Positions 1-13,321 are shown, counted from the first letter of the stretch. The stretch is 64,000 bases of DNA from Przewalskia tangutica (GCA_029844215.1 CM056727.1:22915450-22979449); one strand, 5' to 3'. The notes: a model not told the origin generated them from the letters alone. Numbers and translations are program-made.

Positions 1-335
1 ATAGGTTGAATCTGACGAAGAAAACAAACACGAAATGACTGATGAGGAGTGAAACTTTAGAGGAAAAAGAAGAAATCTTTATGGACTGTTCTTGTTCATG
101 AATTCTCTGCTCAAATCAGAATAAGGTTCTCAGTATATAGTGTTTAGGATGAGGAGATGTGTTAAGAGGTCAATTAAGAGGTACAATCAAGGCCATGAGC
201 GTTAAGTATAAAACGTTACAGATGATTAAAACCATCCAACCCGTTGGCTTTCCTGTTACCGGATAGCTTCTGGACCTCTGGAACATTAGCTCCCAATTTT
301 ATCTTCTTGAAACTTCATGGACCAAACTGTAAATA
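1..335. other. Unassigned flank before the first solo LTR
   Basis: No open reading frame or repeat that I recognise. The last five bases, aaata, are one arm of the target-site duplication of the solo LTR that follows. Confidence 0.5.
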
Positions 336-2458
336 TGTCACGCCCCAAATTTTCCTAAGTCTTTACTTAGGGCGTGATGGCACCTGGACAATTATTTTCC
401 ACCAGGAGCACCATTTAATTCTCTTTATTTAGAAATTTAAACTTATATTCAAATACGGAGCTATTAATAAAAATAACAATAAAGAAAATTTGTTTATGAC
501 TTTATTGAAAATATACTTGCGAGTACTCGAGCATATTGCAAATATTGTTTCTCTGAGACAACAAATATTATTCTAAGTTGGAAGGAGCCCATTCCACACG
601 CATTTCTGGACTTCGATCGCTAGCTCTATCACGCTTTCAAACATGTTAAAAAAGTCCACAATATTCCATCACATTATAACGTAATAAGCATATTGCAAAA
701 CATATCACATCTTTAAATATGCAACAACTCCTCATAGAAATTCTCGCTTAAAACTAACACATTTTATCTACGTTAAGACATTTGTTACATTTATATATTT
801 GTGAATTCACTTTTCATATTTATATAGGTGAACATGTATTCATCTTTCATATTTGTTCGATCCATTATATTTACGTATTTGTGAACACGTATTCACTTTA
901 CGCTTTGTGCGCAACCCGATCCATTATGTTTACGTATTTGTGAACGCCGTATTCACTTTACGCTTTGTGCAACCCGACCCATTATATTTACGTATTTGTG
1001 AACATTCACTTTACGCTTTGCAACCCGATCCATTATGTTTACGTATTCACTTTACGCCAACCCGATCCATTATATATTTATATATTTATGTGAACACGTA
1101 TTCACTTTTCATATTTTTTAAAGATCGAATAAACACTTATTCTCTTTTCTAACATTCATTCATACTTGTAACTTGATTATAACTTTTAACCATAACTCCA
1201 ACTAAGGTGTTTCTAAAACTAAGGTAAGACACAAATTTCATTTAAAACTCCTTTGGGTAATTAACACAAATTTATCCTCAAAACAGCCACATGAAATTTG
1301 TTTCGGCAGAATTTTTATTAAACAACACTCAATCTTAGAATAGTCATAACTCCTAATCTGTAAACCCGTTCAAGCCCCATAAAATCTCAAAACGACGAGA
1401 ACAGAGAGATACACGTCTCCATATGAACCATCCTTTCATATTCTGTACCATTTGGTACAGTTTTACCCTTTTATTCGCTGCCCTTCCTGGATCTCGATAG
1501 ATCCGAGGCAGAAACTTTAAACAGCGATAACTCTCAATCCGTAAGTCGGATAGACCCCCGTAAGGTCTCAAAATGTCCACAACAGAGAGATCTAGAACTT
1601 TCATTTAGAAACAATTTTCATATTCCCCACATATTAGTACAGTTTTACGTTTCAACGTCCTGCCCTTCTGGATTCCGATGAATCCGAGGCAGCAACTTCA
1701 AACTACAATATCTCTCAACTCGTAAGTCCGTTTTAATAAATATTTATCTATATATGTCCGTAACAGAGAGATTTACAACCATGTAAATTTTCATATAATT
1801 CTAATAAGTAAAACTCAATAAAAACAGTCTGTAATTATGTCTTTCCGAATTTCGGCCAAATCTAAGGCAGGAACTTTGAACTATGATAACTTTCAAACCG
1901 TATGTCCATTTTACCTCATTTTTGGTTCTATATGATCATATTAGAGAGGTGTACCACTCCTCCGAATTTCATCAAATTCTAACAATTATAACTCAGTGAG
2001 AACAGTTCGTAAAGTTCATGACGCAACTAGTTGTCTAAACAATCAAAAGTTCAATATTTCTTTCAACACACAATTCTTATTCTAACATGTATTGAACTTA
2101 AAATAAAGGATGTTACGAGAAAACTCACCTTGTAAGTGAAGATTATTGTTGTGTGGTTCTAAAATTATCCTTACTCTATTTTGATTCTTGATTTTTTTTT
2201 TTTTCCTCTTCTTTTCACTTGTTTTTTCTCGATTTTCTATTCTTTGTGCTATATACTTTGTTTGTGTGTAAATACAATGTATAAGTGGAGAAATCCTTTT
2301 TTGTTTTTTTGTTTCTTTATTTTCATTCATTCTATCTATTATCCAACTTTAACACTAAATCTATCCATGCAATTTATTTTTTTTTTTTTTTATATATATT
2401 TTTATTTTATTAACTCAAACATATATTATATTATTATTATTTTTTTCCGGATTTTACA
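336..2458 (-). mobile_element. Solo LTR, family A, copy 1
   Basis: The plus strand starts tgtcacgccccaaatttt and ends ccggattttaca, so the LTR reads 5'-TGTAAAATCC ... GGGGCGTGACA-3' on the minus strand. A 5-bp direct repeat, aaata, lies at 331-335 and 2459-2463, which marks a clean insertion later reduced to one LTR. It is the reverse complement of the solo LTR at 48718-51747. In the first 170 bases the two differ at about three places, so both are fairly young. This copy is about 900 bp shorter, partly because its internal tandem array (about 780-1110 here) has fewer and more degraded units. The TG...CA ends, the 5-bp TSD and the length of 2-3 kb fit an LTR retrotransposon. No internal coding region is present, so the superfamily is unknown. 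Confidence 0.9.
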
Positions 2459-2519
2459 AAATACTACAAAGTTTGGGGTCCAAAAAGATAATATTAGAAG
2501 CTCTCAACAACCCTTGACC

Positions 2520-2625
2520 CGTGGTGGTGCGCGTGTGGGCCTAGCCTTGAACCCAAGCACACCTAGGTCCTACCTCCTTCAAACATATGGGTTACCTCTT
2601 GGGATCCCAAACGCGCACCACCACG
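2520..2625. other. Imperfect foldback (hairpin-forming) segment
   Basis: Arm cgtggtggtgcgcgt at 2520-2534 is mirrored by acgcgcaccaccacg at 2611-2625. Pairing continues inward, with gaps, through the ggg...ccta and aaccc segments, leaving a loop of a few tens of bases. It is GC-rich in an AT-rich setting. It may be a small foldback element or a hairpin RNA precursor; the sequence alone does not decide. Confidence 0.5.
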
Positions 2626-2635
2626 TTATAAAAAT

Positions 2636-3175
2636 ATGATTTTTTTCTTACCTCCATAATCACACCTACCCCCTACCCACACCTACCCCTCCACCCCCAT
2701 CCCATACTCAAATTTCTATTTCATAATTTTTTTACTTTTATAAAAAAAAAATGGATTTTTTACCTCCACCATACCGCCCTAACCCAACCTATCCCCCACC
2801 CCATCCTCAAATTTCCATTTCATATTTTTTGTTACTTTTATAAAAAAAAAAAATTAAAATATGATTTTTTTTCGTACTTCCCCCTACCCCCTCCCCTCCC
2901 CTACCCCAATCTCAAATTTCTATTTTATATTTTTTTACTTTTATAAACAATTTTTAAAAAATATAATTTGTTTTTCTTACCCCATCTGCCCTAACCCCAC
3001 ATACCCCCACACCCCACCCCACCCCATTCTCAAATTTCTATTTTATATTTTTTTTTACTTTTATAAATAATTTATAAAAAAATATGATTTTTCCCCTATC
3101 CACACCTCCACCCCATCCTCAAATTTCTATTTCATATATTTTTTTTTGATTTATAAAAAATGAAAAAATTCTTTA
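2636..3175. repeat. Pyrimidine-rich tandem repeat, about 110-bp unit, about five copies
   Basis: The cycle is 'tatgattttttt', then a run of ctaccccc/ccaccccatc, then 'ctcaaatttctatttcata', then 'tttactttttataaaaaaa'. It repeats about five times with small length changes. One strand is strongly pyrimidine-rich. Reading frames crossing it are low-complexity and not genes. Confidence 0.75.
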
Positions 3176-4425
3176 AAATATTATTCTATTTTAAAAATAA
3201 AGATATGGAAAAATCAAATATCATACAAAATAAAATAACATCATAGAAGGTAAGTTTGAAATTTGTAAAAGTAATGGGTCAAGTTGAGTTATGACTTATG
3301 ACCCATCATTTAGCACATCTTGACCCACCTATCTTAGCCCATTAAATTTTGGGCGGATTGGGTATTGACCCATCTACAACTTCAGTCCATCTTGATCCAT
3401 CCAACGTTACCCCAAACGGCTCATCTGCCCCCCCTAATTTAATAGAAACTTCTACACATGCTTTATGTTTTGTTATGTTAGAGCTTAATAATATTAATAT
3501 GCAATTAAGGACAACTGTGCTTCAATGTCAGTTTCCGAATAAGTTCTCACTGATAATATCACTCAATTTAATCTCATCTTAGATCCATATTAAGCATCAA
3601 CAAGATTAATAATGTATTAGAAGTTCTATATTTTCTATTGACATATACACCTCAAATAGAACTAAAAAACTTTGAAAAAGATAAGACCTAAAATAGACAT
3701 ACCTACATGAATAAAAATAGTCTTAATTAGAAGGTATCACCTATATAGATATTTTCCTTTTAGTGTTCCTATTTTTAGCTAAGGATATGTGGATTCCTAG
3801 CGAAAAATAAGGCACATTGGAAGAAAATAATCTATTATATGGTGATTAGTTGAGACTATGTTTTAGTCACGTTAATAAATTTGTTTTAGGCCTTAGTATT
3901 GTGCAATTGTAAAAAGGAAAACACTATTCTCTAGAGTTCTAGTTTACAAGGGGTTTTAATTTAAAATAGTACTCCAATATCCAAAGGTCAATGAGTTTGG
4001 TAACGAAATTCCTAGACCTAAAACTATTACTCCTATTATGTTAAAAAAGTTTGTGTTAGGAACAATGTCTTTCAATGACGACCAAACCAAACTTCTCAAC
4101 AATGTAAAATATCAGGGTTCAGAAAGGAGAATAATGACACTTGAGTACTAGCATTGGACCTTTTTAGCAACATAAGAACTTTTTTCAGGATATTAAGATT
4201 TGACATGGTTAACTTAACTATGAACTTGCCTTTTTTTTATACTTGTATAAACGGAAAGCTAAACACAGTTCATTGGAGGCCCATATTTCAAAAGCAAAAA
4301 CTTATTGCTGTAACATCAGCAACTGCAACTAACATATCCAATCCCTCCCCTCCTTGTGCTAATGTTCAAAAGAATTGAGCTGGTGTAAACCCCAACTAAG
4401 CTAAAAGAACGAGAGATCCCAAAAT
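3176..4425. other. Intergenic and JMJ 3' flank
   Basis: No gene seen. Near 3275-3420 there are repeated motifs of the gggtcaa / gacccat type in both orientations, which resemble a decayed repeat. The part nearest 4425 would be the 3' UTR of the demethylase gene on the minus strand. Confidence 0.4.
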
Positions 4426-7400
4426 TTACAATTTCATTCGGGTCTCCTGACTCAACGTTGCAAATGCTATTCTCCACTCAGGGCTTGCCGATCCACTGCT
4501 CAAGATCTTGTGCAGTGTTTGCAGCTCTTCGGGATCTGCTTTACTCAGAAGCCTTCTAAGCACCAATTCTAACTTGATGTCAGATGAAGCATTCCCGCTA
4601 CTTCCTACTGACTTAGCATGCTGCTCCTCCGCAGGCAACTTGGTTCCCGAGCACTGACCCCTTTCCACCACTGCAGCAGATCTTGACATGAGAGACTGTA
4701 GCTGCTCCAAAACATCGAGAGTCTTCCATGAACCTAAAGGCTCTTTGGCATTTACACAACTGTCCTTGAGTTTTAGCTTGTTGGTCCAGTACTCCAGGCA
4801 TTGACAGTTTGTGTCAAGAGCTTCAATGGACTGTATACACCAAAGTTAGCACAATTTAGGAATAATTCACTTGGAAGCAAGTTGATAGAAGACGGAAAAG
4901 AGTTTAACTTATTGGAAGAGTCAGAAATAAGAAATTTGATCCAGCTAGCAAGAAATTGTTTATAAACAAAGGCTCAAATTGATATATGATACCATCATAT
5001 TAGACTCTAGGTTTTAGAAGAGATTCCTCTCAACATCGAAGAACTGATCCTAGGTTTCAAACAAGAAGTGTGCGTAAGAATCTAAACTGAAGTGGATAAC
5101 AATAAGGTGATTCCGCTAATAAACCAATACTTTTTAAGGGAAATGTAGTGTTAATCCTGCTCAGTTCTAGCATGCAAATCCAACTAATGAATGATTTCCT
5201 TGTTTAATCCAAAATCACGTCAGATTATTCATTTATCAAACCAATACCAGTTAATCACAAACTTGAATGAGCAATACAATGCACATAGCAAAATGATATA
5301 GGCATACCTGAACTATCTCCGGGGAGAGTAACCCAAACATTCCGAGCCCGTTGATGCTTTCCACATCAGGTTGCAATGGTGGCAGAGCTTTATAGACTCT
5401 TTGCGAGACCATTTCCCAGCATTTCTGCGTTGATGAACATGCAAAACTCGTATCTGGACAATCTTCTGAGCTAACCTGAAATCAGACAGACCAAGTAGAC
5501 CATAATTAGAGTCCAGCAAATTGATAGAAACTAGAATTCACGACATTCCATAAGAAAGAATCAGTGGCAGTGGATCAGCAAATTATTTATTCCCGTGTTA
5601 AAGCGTAAAAAACATAGAATGCTCAAAAGCTTTTTCAGAATGTGTTTCTTGCAATCAAAATCCATATTGGCAAACATAGTCTTTAAGCAGCTTGAAAATT
5701 TTCCAATTAGGTTACAAGGAAACTAGGTCAAACATTTCCAGAAGCATCTTAACATTGACTAGTTGCATTTTTTTTTATCGTCCTTTGCAAGGCCAATAAC
5801 AAAAAAAAATTCAAAGGCAGAATGCAAGGGAACTAAATAAAAAAATAAAATAATGAGCACAATTGCAAAAAGCACTTGCATAAAAGGTCTAAAGGTTCTT
5901 TTATTATGAGCTCATAAAGGTGGAAAATTGTTAACGGAAAGACTTAGAGATGGTGAGTGGTGGACTATGTTTAGGAGGTCAAGTGCTAGGTTCTTAGCTG
6001 CTACAACAACAACAACAACATACCCAGTGTAGTACCACATGCGGGTTCTTAACTGCTATAAACATAGTAAATGTACCTCTATGAAGGAAATAATGAGAAG
6101 TTTTCCTTACAAGCACCGCTATGCAAAAAAAAAAGAGAAAAAACTCGAACATATTTCCTTCCAAGTACAACTATGCAAATAGAACAAATTACCAGTAATC
6201 CTCATTATCCAAATTTTTTTCAACTTCTATATTTCATCAGGCAGAGTAATGAATAACATCTTACCTTGAATAGAGGTCCAAGGAGCCCACCATCCAGGAT
6301 CTCGCATATATAGCTACTAGCTATCAGGGGATTGCGCACATCAAAGAACTTAACACGGCTTCTAAATCCTGTTAAAGAGCATCAACATTGAAATATAATA
6401 ATATATAATGACAACATTATATATTATACCTACCAAGGAGGCGAGGTCTGTGTACATTCTACCCTCCTCAGACCCCACATTGTGAGATTTTCACTGGGAA
6501 TGTTGTTGTATAATAACGGCATTGAAATTTGAAAAAAATGTTACATCAAATGCAAACTTTTTCTTAGTATGAACATCATATTTAACAAACCTTTGGGGAA
6601 TATGGCCTGCTTATTGCACCAAAGCTTTCCTGAGGCAATTGACCCCAAATTTAGAGGGTCGACATGGTAGCCAAGCTTTTGTTCAGAAATTCCGCTGCTC
6701 CGGTAATCCTTTTCAGAGTCAAGTGTTCCATTTTGTCGAACACTAGGAGAACACATGGAAAGATCAACACCAAATAACTTCTTGCCACTACTGTTATTCG
6801 AAGCATAATCGGTGGTAGCATAATCGGAGCATGAATGGAGATTTTTTTCTGTAGCCTGAGAAGCTGAAGATCCAGAATCGCGGACTAAAATAACTCCGGC
6901 TCTTTCTGTAGATACTTTTATACCATCATGCGTCTCTTGTATAGCAAGGGATGTGGAGGTCCCATTTTCTTTTTCTTCATGCTCACTATGCAATGAGCTG
7001 CACTGCTTCTTTGCATTATGATTTTGCCCTCTCAACGAACCTAATAAGCCTTCATTTTTCATCGAGGGATCCATTTCCAATCCATCCCTCTCTGAATCCA
7101 GCTTCACTAAGTTATGCTGCCTCCTATTTGAAGAACAAAAACCAGAATCCTTGGAAGCCCATAGCTCAATAGCATCCAATCTCCCCTCCAATGCTTGTAC
7201 CAATGTGTTCAGTTCATCCATGTTATAACGGACAAGAATAGTCTTGTTCTCTGGTTCACAGGAACACATAAGATTTGCATGTTTAAGGCATGAAAACTGT
7301 CCTGGGGAACACTTGCAGCCAACTGCAGACAGGTGTAAGTCATAGTCACAGGAAAAGCATTCCTGCTCATTTTTCAGGCCAAAATCTTTATCCATATTTT

Positions 7401-10400
7401 GAAGTTGTACAAGAGGTAAAAGGCGCTCCAGTCTTTCCTCCTCCATCTCAATTCTTCTCTGTAAGTAAGAAAAGAGATAGATTACTAACAAAAGATGTCA
7501 CTTCCAAGTATACGAATCTTTGTAATATTGCATTCCACACGCTTAACGCAAGTGTACGTATCATTACAAGTAATATAGTTTAGGTAAGACCGAATATCGT
7601 CCTCAGAGACTGGTTTTCAAATACCGATTATCTACGCTTTAGTTTCTATTTGGTGAACGTTAATTTGTTGGATTTTTTAGACTAATAATTAAAACTAATG
7701 CAGGAAATAAACTAAAGATGAAAATACTTTGATTTAAATCAGTTATGATGGAGAATTAGGGCTTCCAATATCCTCAACTATCCACTCTATTCAATCCTTA
7801 ATACAACTAGACTGACCTCTTCTTTTACGTTAAGATAGCGGTTAACTAAACTGTCTTATATTCTGGTTAGGATATATAATCACTCAACCCCAGTGCAGAA
7901 CCCTTCTATATTTCTATGATAGGATTTACTACATAGGAGGATTAAGAACAGTAGCTACACAAGTATCGGGGTTCAACTATAGCATATTCAAATCTCCCCT
8001 TTCGGATTTCGATTCGAAATCATATAAGTGATGATAACCAGTGATCAGTTAATTACCAAGCAATCAAAACAACTATTGAATAAATCTTAACTATATGAAG
8101 AAGAAACCAAATTAATGCATTAAGTCATGAATAAGAGTTTCAAGCGATTCAATAGGAAAAGCCCTAACAAAGTAATTAGCTCCTAGCCATAGTCACGCTA
8201 AGAACTAATACAATCTCCAACATGAACTGAAATAAAAAAAAAGCAAATAGAAAGAAAATACTTAGAACTAGCCTCCAAGCCTTCAAGAGTTGTGTTGTAT
8301 GTACAATGATGGAATGAATTCAATGGAATCAGCAGGGTTTAGGGATTATATAGCTAGCAAAAGTTGTCCCTTTCGGACCCTGAAAAACGTGTCAAATTCG
8401 GCCCAGAAACTCAAAAATCCCGCGTCGGCGCTGCGGCCCCGAAGGCTGGCGCCAAAATTACTGCAGCGTTTCAACATTTCAGGGGTCAGCGCCGCGGCGC
8501 CTGTAGCATGTTTCGGCCGGTTTTTCGTTTCTTCGTCTGGGCTTCGTCTGATTTCATCTATACTTTCCGGGACTTCTTAGGCTTCATTTATTGACCCTTT
8601 AAGTGTGCAATTTCATCTCAAATAAGCTCATTTCGTCTTCTTTTCGTCATTTCTCCATTTTTGACCGCTGTGACTCAAAAGAAAGAAAAACGACCCTAAA
8701 ACTATACGAAACATCAACAAAATGAGTAAAATACTAACTAAAAATGACTCTAAAAGTGTATATAAAATACACCGATCACATACTTCCTTATGTACTTAAT
8801 TCTATGATAAGAAAATAATTGTAACGGACACCTTGCTGATTGGTCGGTTCTTCTTCCTTGAGGATGGTACTCCTAAATTTGAGGGTACTTAGTCATATCT
8901 TAACATGTATGTCCACAATTACCAAAAAATATCACTGAAGTGATTGAAACTACTCCTATTCTATTTGTAAAAATAATAATTAAAAACAGTTACCACTGTT
9001 CTACCTCTACTTTCTTATCCTATGTTTTTGTTGGTAAATCATAACAGGGGAGGTGAATTCCACACTTCAACCGGAATGGAATTTCATTCTGATAAAGAAC
9101 TCAAATACAAGTTCACGTGTACCTGACAATGGGAAGTTTCGTTTTTTTTTATCAGAGAACAATGGGAGGTTTCAAATGAAAACTAAAAGTACATCTACAG
9201 GAGTTTATGCCACATACTTTGACCCGCAGGGCGGAACCTTTGGGGACCTAAATGAAATTATCCCTTATACGTTCAGATACCTAATCTATGGGTTAAACCA
9301 CAACGGCAGATGAATTAAAATCCACAACCATATGTTTTGACATACGTACTCAGAGATTTACCTTGATAGCTTTAGTCAGCATCCCGTCGTGACCACAAAA
9401 ACTTTTCCATGCCAAGTTTCTGCTGTTTAGATTCTTAACAGATGTGAGCTCCCACAGTGCCTTGATAGCTTCACTAGCTGCTCCTATAAGCAACTTATCA
9501 TGTGAAATCGAAGTTTTACGGCATTGCTTACTATAGAGCTCTACTGCGGTTAGACCATGATCTAACCAATCAACAGGTGCCAGATTAACAGCCTCTGCGC
9601 AGTTGAACCCACAGTTAAATCCAGAATGATAGGCTCTTGGGAATGTGAGCACAAACTCCCCTGGGTTCTGAACGGTACGGCACACTGGTACACCCTCTGA
9701 CTTCAAAACTGAAGGAGACAACTGAGTCACCTGAAAGAAAGAATAATGAGTTTGATAGTAGATGTGATTATTTTTTAAATACAATTAGGACGACTAGTGC
9801 TTGATCAAGATTTAATTTGTATACTTACTAGTTCGTGAAGCAAATCAGGTTGTTCGTCAAACAGATCTGGTAAATGCTTTCTCATTGCATCCTCCAGAGC
9901 TGTAGCATGACTTCCTGGCACTCCATACCAAATCTTCGGCTCACCCCAATGCATATAATTCAGAGAATAAAGATGGTGGTCCTCAACATGCTTGTAGAAA
10001 TCAGATAAAAGGAAATAAGTTGATCTAATAATAATGAAGGAAATAAAAAAAAGAAAGTGAAAGAAGGGAGGAAGAAAGAAAGATGGACCTACGACAGAAG
10101 TTGTTCCCTCAAAGAACTGCCGTCGGTAACAATAAATACTTAGGAGAAAAAAGAATCAATACTATCCAGGTATAAATATATAGGATGCAACAAAGGAATA
10201 ATTCATAAACGCATCGACTTTGCTATCTTCGATGAGTTCAATTGGTCAACTATATATTAAGATTAAGTTGAATGCTTAAAAGAAAAAGTTTTCATGACAT
10301 ACCCAACAAAATGATGAGAAGCACATTCCAATATACAGCCATGGGACCAGAACTCCTGAGATATTGCACTCTTCAAAGCACAATACAGAACATGGCAGGC

Positions 10401-12893
10401 GTGGTAAGTTGTTTAAGTTCCAACCAGAAGTTGCATACGGATCTAAAGCACTAGCTTTTGGAGATAAAGATTCTAGAGGGAATCCACTGCCGAATACTCC
10501 AGTTTCTAGATCAGCTCCATAATACACCTATTCAGGCCAAAAATTTAGTCTTATCCAACTAGTGAGCACATAATAGATATCTCAAAAATATCAAACTAGA
10601 TTCCCTTACCTCAACTTCATCTGTTGGCTTCTCAATGATGCGCCAATACTCACCTTCAATTTCTTCAATGGAGGGTTTCCAAACCTTGTCCTGTTTAGAT
10701 TCGTTTTCGGTATCCTTCATCCCAAAATATAATTCTTTAAACTCTTTGGCAAATGTCTGAAATTCCTCAAATGTGAAGTCAGACCCTGACTGAAACCCAA
10801 ACTTGTCATCGTTACTATCTGAATGAGTATTTGATTCAGAACCAGGAAGAGATCTGGGTTGTCTCCTTGTTGATCCCATCTTTGAGTGCGATCGTCTTTT
10901 CCTCTTCCTGTTTTTTTTCTTTTTCATGGGCTCTCTATTCTGAAGTAAATCAACTTGCTGGATTCGAGTTGAGAACTTAGCATATTCCCACACATTCTTC
11001 TCTCTAAGTGGGCACAGTGGTCTCCAAGATGCAGGTGGTACAATCCTGCATATGCCATATCGCTGTGCGTTTTGGCGAATGCTAGCAATATAACCAAGTG
11101 GATCTTTGAACTCCTATCATTTAACCACATGATGAGCTTTAAGTGCACAAAAGGGAATATAATCACTCTTGAACGTGATGATTACCTCATCGTTTGGATA
11201 GTATACAGGAGCTTCCTGTAAGTTGGGCCTACACGCTTCACCAGGATTCCATCTTGCTAACACCTGTTCCACAACAAGAAAGAACTACTTATGTAAAGAG
11301 AGAAAGAGGGAGATCACATGAGTGCCATGATAAGGTGAAAAGATAATGATTTTAATTATCCAAGTGGGATTATCAACATCCACCAGGTGTCAAGAAATGA
11401 GAACAATGCATGAATAGGCTTCCTACGACATCAAATGTGGAGAATGAGCACATTTTTAGACACAGTACATGATTAATCACATTTCTGCAAGCTACGCCAT
11501 GATGAACACCAAATTGAAAAGGACTTATAGATGTGTCCTTTTTACCTTCCGGCTACGAGGGCTTCCCGAACTCTCACTGTTATTTTCACCTTTTGGAGCC
11601 TGTCTAGAAGAACGTTCCTGCAAGGGAAGGTAATAGAATTAAATTGGAATCAGATGAAAGAATTCAGTCTTGGAATGAGATTTTCTTCAAAATTAAATGT
11701 GATTTGTAAAAGGGCAGCCAGGTGCACTAAGCTCCCGCTATGCACGGGTCGGGGGAAGGACCGGACCACAAAAAGCATTTAAATATAAATTGTTCAAATT
11801 TTGTTTAGCTATGCCTTGAAGCATGCAAGATCTTGCCAGTGCGGACTACGGTATAAAACTGTGCAGGACGAGTGCAAAAGTATATAATGGATATACCAGT
11901 GTACATTTTATCAGTCAGACACCAGCCTAAAATATTCATAAGATAACGGTGATGTGTGATTATCCATCTTCTTTTCCTTATCATAAGTTCCACCGTCGTT
12001 GAGGGATCGAAAGAACAAGATAACATGATTATTTTATCAGCATTGTCTTCACTCAGCACGATCTTCTAATCAGACAAGAAGTAATATAGAAATCATGAAA
12101 AAGTACTCAACAGATCTAAACGACCGCGGGCAGTCGGTTTTTATTGTTCTGGTTTTTGGGGCAAAAAAAGTCGACTGTGCTCGTGCAGTTTTAATTTTTA
12201 AAAAAAAACTTTGAAAAATGGGATCAAACCAATCGATTCGGTCGGTCCGAAAATCGGTCGCTTTTTTTCCCGTGTTTTTGGAAGTCACCCTTAGTTTTTA
12301 AGTTCATTCTGTTAGTTGCAGCAAAAGAAGCACATAAAGTTTTACGAGAAATATGGATTGTCAAAGAAATGGATCTTGCCTAAATCAACCCCAAAAACTA
12401 GCTCAAGAGGTGAGGATTGCCCCAGACATATAAAGAGATCACCCATCCCGTTTATGTGGGACTCTTCAACACCCTTCTCACGTCCAGGGTTGGGCATCAA
12501 GAGCGTGGACAAGGGGCCCAACATCGAAAAACAAAAAATTGAGATGAGATACCTTGTTAAATAAATGGATCTTGGGCATAGCTTAACCTTATAAGTTAGC
12601 TCAAGAGGTGAGGATTGTCCAAGCCATATAAAGAGATCGTCCGTCCCTTTTTCATCCGATGTGGGACTCTTCAACACCCCCATTGATCCTCGAGATATCC
12701 GATTCTTTTTTTTCCTTTTGTGTTTCATTACAAATCACTCAATCACAAAGTACAGATCTAAACTGAGCATATAAGGTAAAGACCACATAACATATCCGAG
12801 AACAAGATAGATACGGGAAAGAAATTAACACTTCAAAATCAATCAAAATACATAAACAAGTTATAAATCAAAAGCCAAGCTTCAAACCTTCAT
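4426..12893 (-). CDS. JmjC histone H3K4 demethylase, KDM5/JARID1 group, JMJ14/15/18-like
   Basis: The family is a nuclear Fe(II)/2-oxoglutarate demethylase acting on methylated H3K4. Coding exons by splice consensus are 12888-12893, 11546-11617, 11186-11263, 10610-11113, 10303-10527, 9829-9990, 9362-9730, 6591-7458, 6265-6368, 5308-5475 and 4426-4830. They join in frame to 986 aa. JmjN is around residues 27-70 (VLARWNPGEACRPN). A basic linker follows (KKKKNRKRKRRSHSK). JmjC carries HVEDHH (H296, E298) and AYHSGFNCGF (H384), so the three iron ligands are present. The C5HC2 zinc finger is at about 506-539 (CFSC...CKCSP...CSC). FYRN (GSIASGKLW...PKGFRSRVKF) and FYRC follow near 738-880. The start ATG comes shortly after an in-frame stop. 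The 7459-9361 intron holds a solo LTR and others hold SINE fragments. The order JmjN-JmjC-C5HC2-FYR matches Arabidopsis JMJ14, JMJ15 and JMJ18; wording around the JmjN is closest to JMJ18. The exact orthologue is not resolved. Confidence 0.93.
6004..6043 (-). mobile_element. Strongly 5'-truncated SINE tail in a JMJ intron
   Basis: A (caa)n run followed by catacccagtgtagtaccaca is the 3' end of the gttgttgtt-tailed SINE, read on the minus strand. It is flanked by a 15-bp near-perfect repeat, ggttcttagctgcta at 5989-6003 and ggttcttaactgcta at 6044-6058, as expected of a target-site duplication. Confidence 0.65.
6429..6512 (+). mobile_element. Truncated SINE/LINE 3' tail in a JMJ intron
   Basis: 'ccaaggaggcgaggtctgtg ... 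accccacattgtgagatt ... gttgttgt' matches the last part of the LINE at 60869-61687 and of the SINEs at 31465 and 63548. The 5' part is missing. Confidence 0.65.
7529..8778 (-). mobile_element. Solo LTR of the Athila-like family, inside a JMJ intron
   Basis: On the minus strand it begins tgatcggtgtattttatata and ends near cttgcgttaagcgtgtgg, like the copies at 39988-41373 and 43589-44855. It contains a GC-rich island at about 8398-8520 (gcgccgcggcgcc). It lies in the same sense as the JMJ gene and fills most of the 1.9-kb intron between the exons coding for the JmjC end and the C5HC2 finger. I could not find a matching 5-bp duplication, so the lower boundary is approximate. Confidence 0.8.
11708..11769 (-). 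mobile_element. SINE fragment (gggtccggggaagg type) in JMJ intron 1
   Basis: 'aaaagggcagcc', then 'gcactaagctcccgctatg' and 'gggggaaggaccggacc' are the 3' half of the complete SINE at 28491-28662, in reverse orientation and 5'-truncated. Confidence 0.7.
12367..12683. repeat. Direct duplication of a dispersed repeat in JMJ intron 1
   Basis: Two similar segments, about 12367-12482 and 12562-12683, share 'aaatggatcttg', 'ctcaagaggtgaggattg', 'catataaagagatc' and 'gtgggactcttcaacaccc'. The unit is about 115-120 bp with a spacer of about 80 bp. No coding potential is convincing. Confidence 0.6.
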
Positions 12894-13078
12894 GCTTCTT
12901 TTTCAGATTGCGCCCTGGAGCACAAATACCCCTAATTTTATGCCTGAAGGATGGTATATAACCTTCACCTTGTCAGAGATCTTAAAATAGATAGATGCTT
13001 ATTGAACTGGTGAGCTCTCTCTTCAGTTATATAGGCCTCGCTGTGAAGATAAATCCGCCGTTTCTGGATAGCAGGAAC
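12888..13078 (-). other. First coding exon with 5' UTR of the JMJ gene
   Basis: On the minus strand an acceptor (attacag) precedes 13078 and a donor (ATGAAG|gtttga) follows 12888. Only the first two codons, ATG AAG, are coding; the rest is leader. An in-frame stop just upstream supports this ATG. At least one further leader exon must lie upstream. A donor-like site at about 15350 (gag|gtaatt) is one candidate. Confidence 0.6.
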
Positions 13079-13321
13079 CTGTAATCAATAGACATAAATG
13101 TTCAACTGCCAACAGCATTGACACGACAAGCTAAGAGAGAATGAAAAGAAAATTGATATAAATGATCATTTGATGAGGATCTTCCAAAGATTACCGCTGA
13201 CTTAAATAGACGGGTAGTGGAACAGAAAACAACTCTATTCAGTGCATGAACCATTAATTTCCCTTACTAATTCAAGATCCTGAAAATTTCTCAGAATGCA
13301 AAATGGTTTTCCGGAAATACG

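Noticed and set aside
2082..3070. Several open frames in the T-rich and pyrimidine-rich region
   Set aside because: Low-complexity Phe/Pro/Lys-rich translations with no domain; explained by the LTR end and tandem repeats.
7529..8778. A 5-bp duplication around the JMJ intron LTR
   Set aside because: tatac near 7509 and catac at 8779 differ by one base and the first does not abut a TG end, so I do not claim it.
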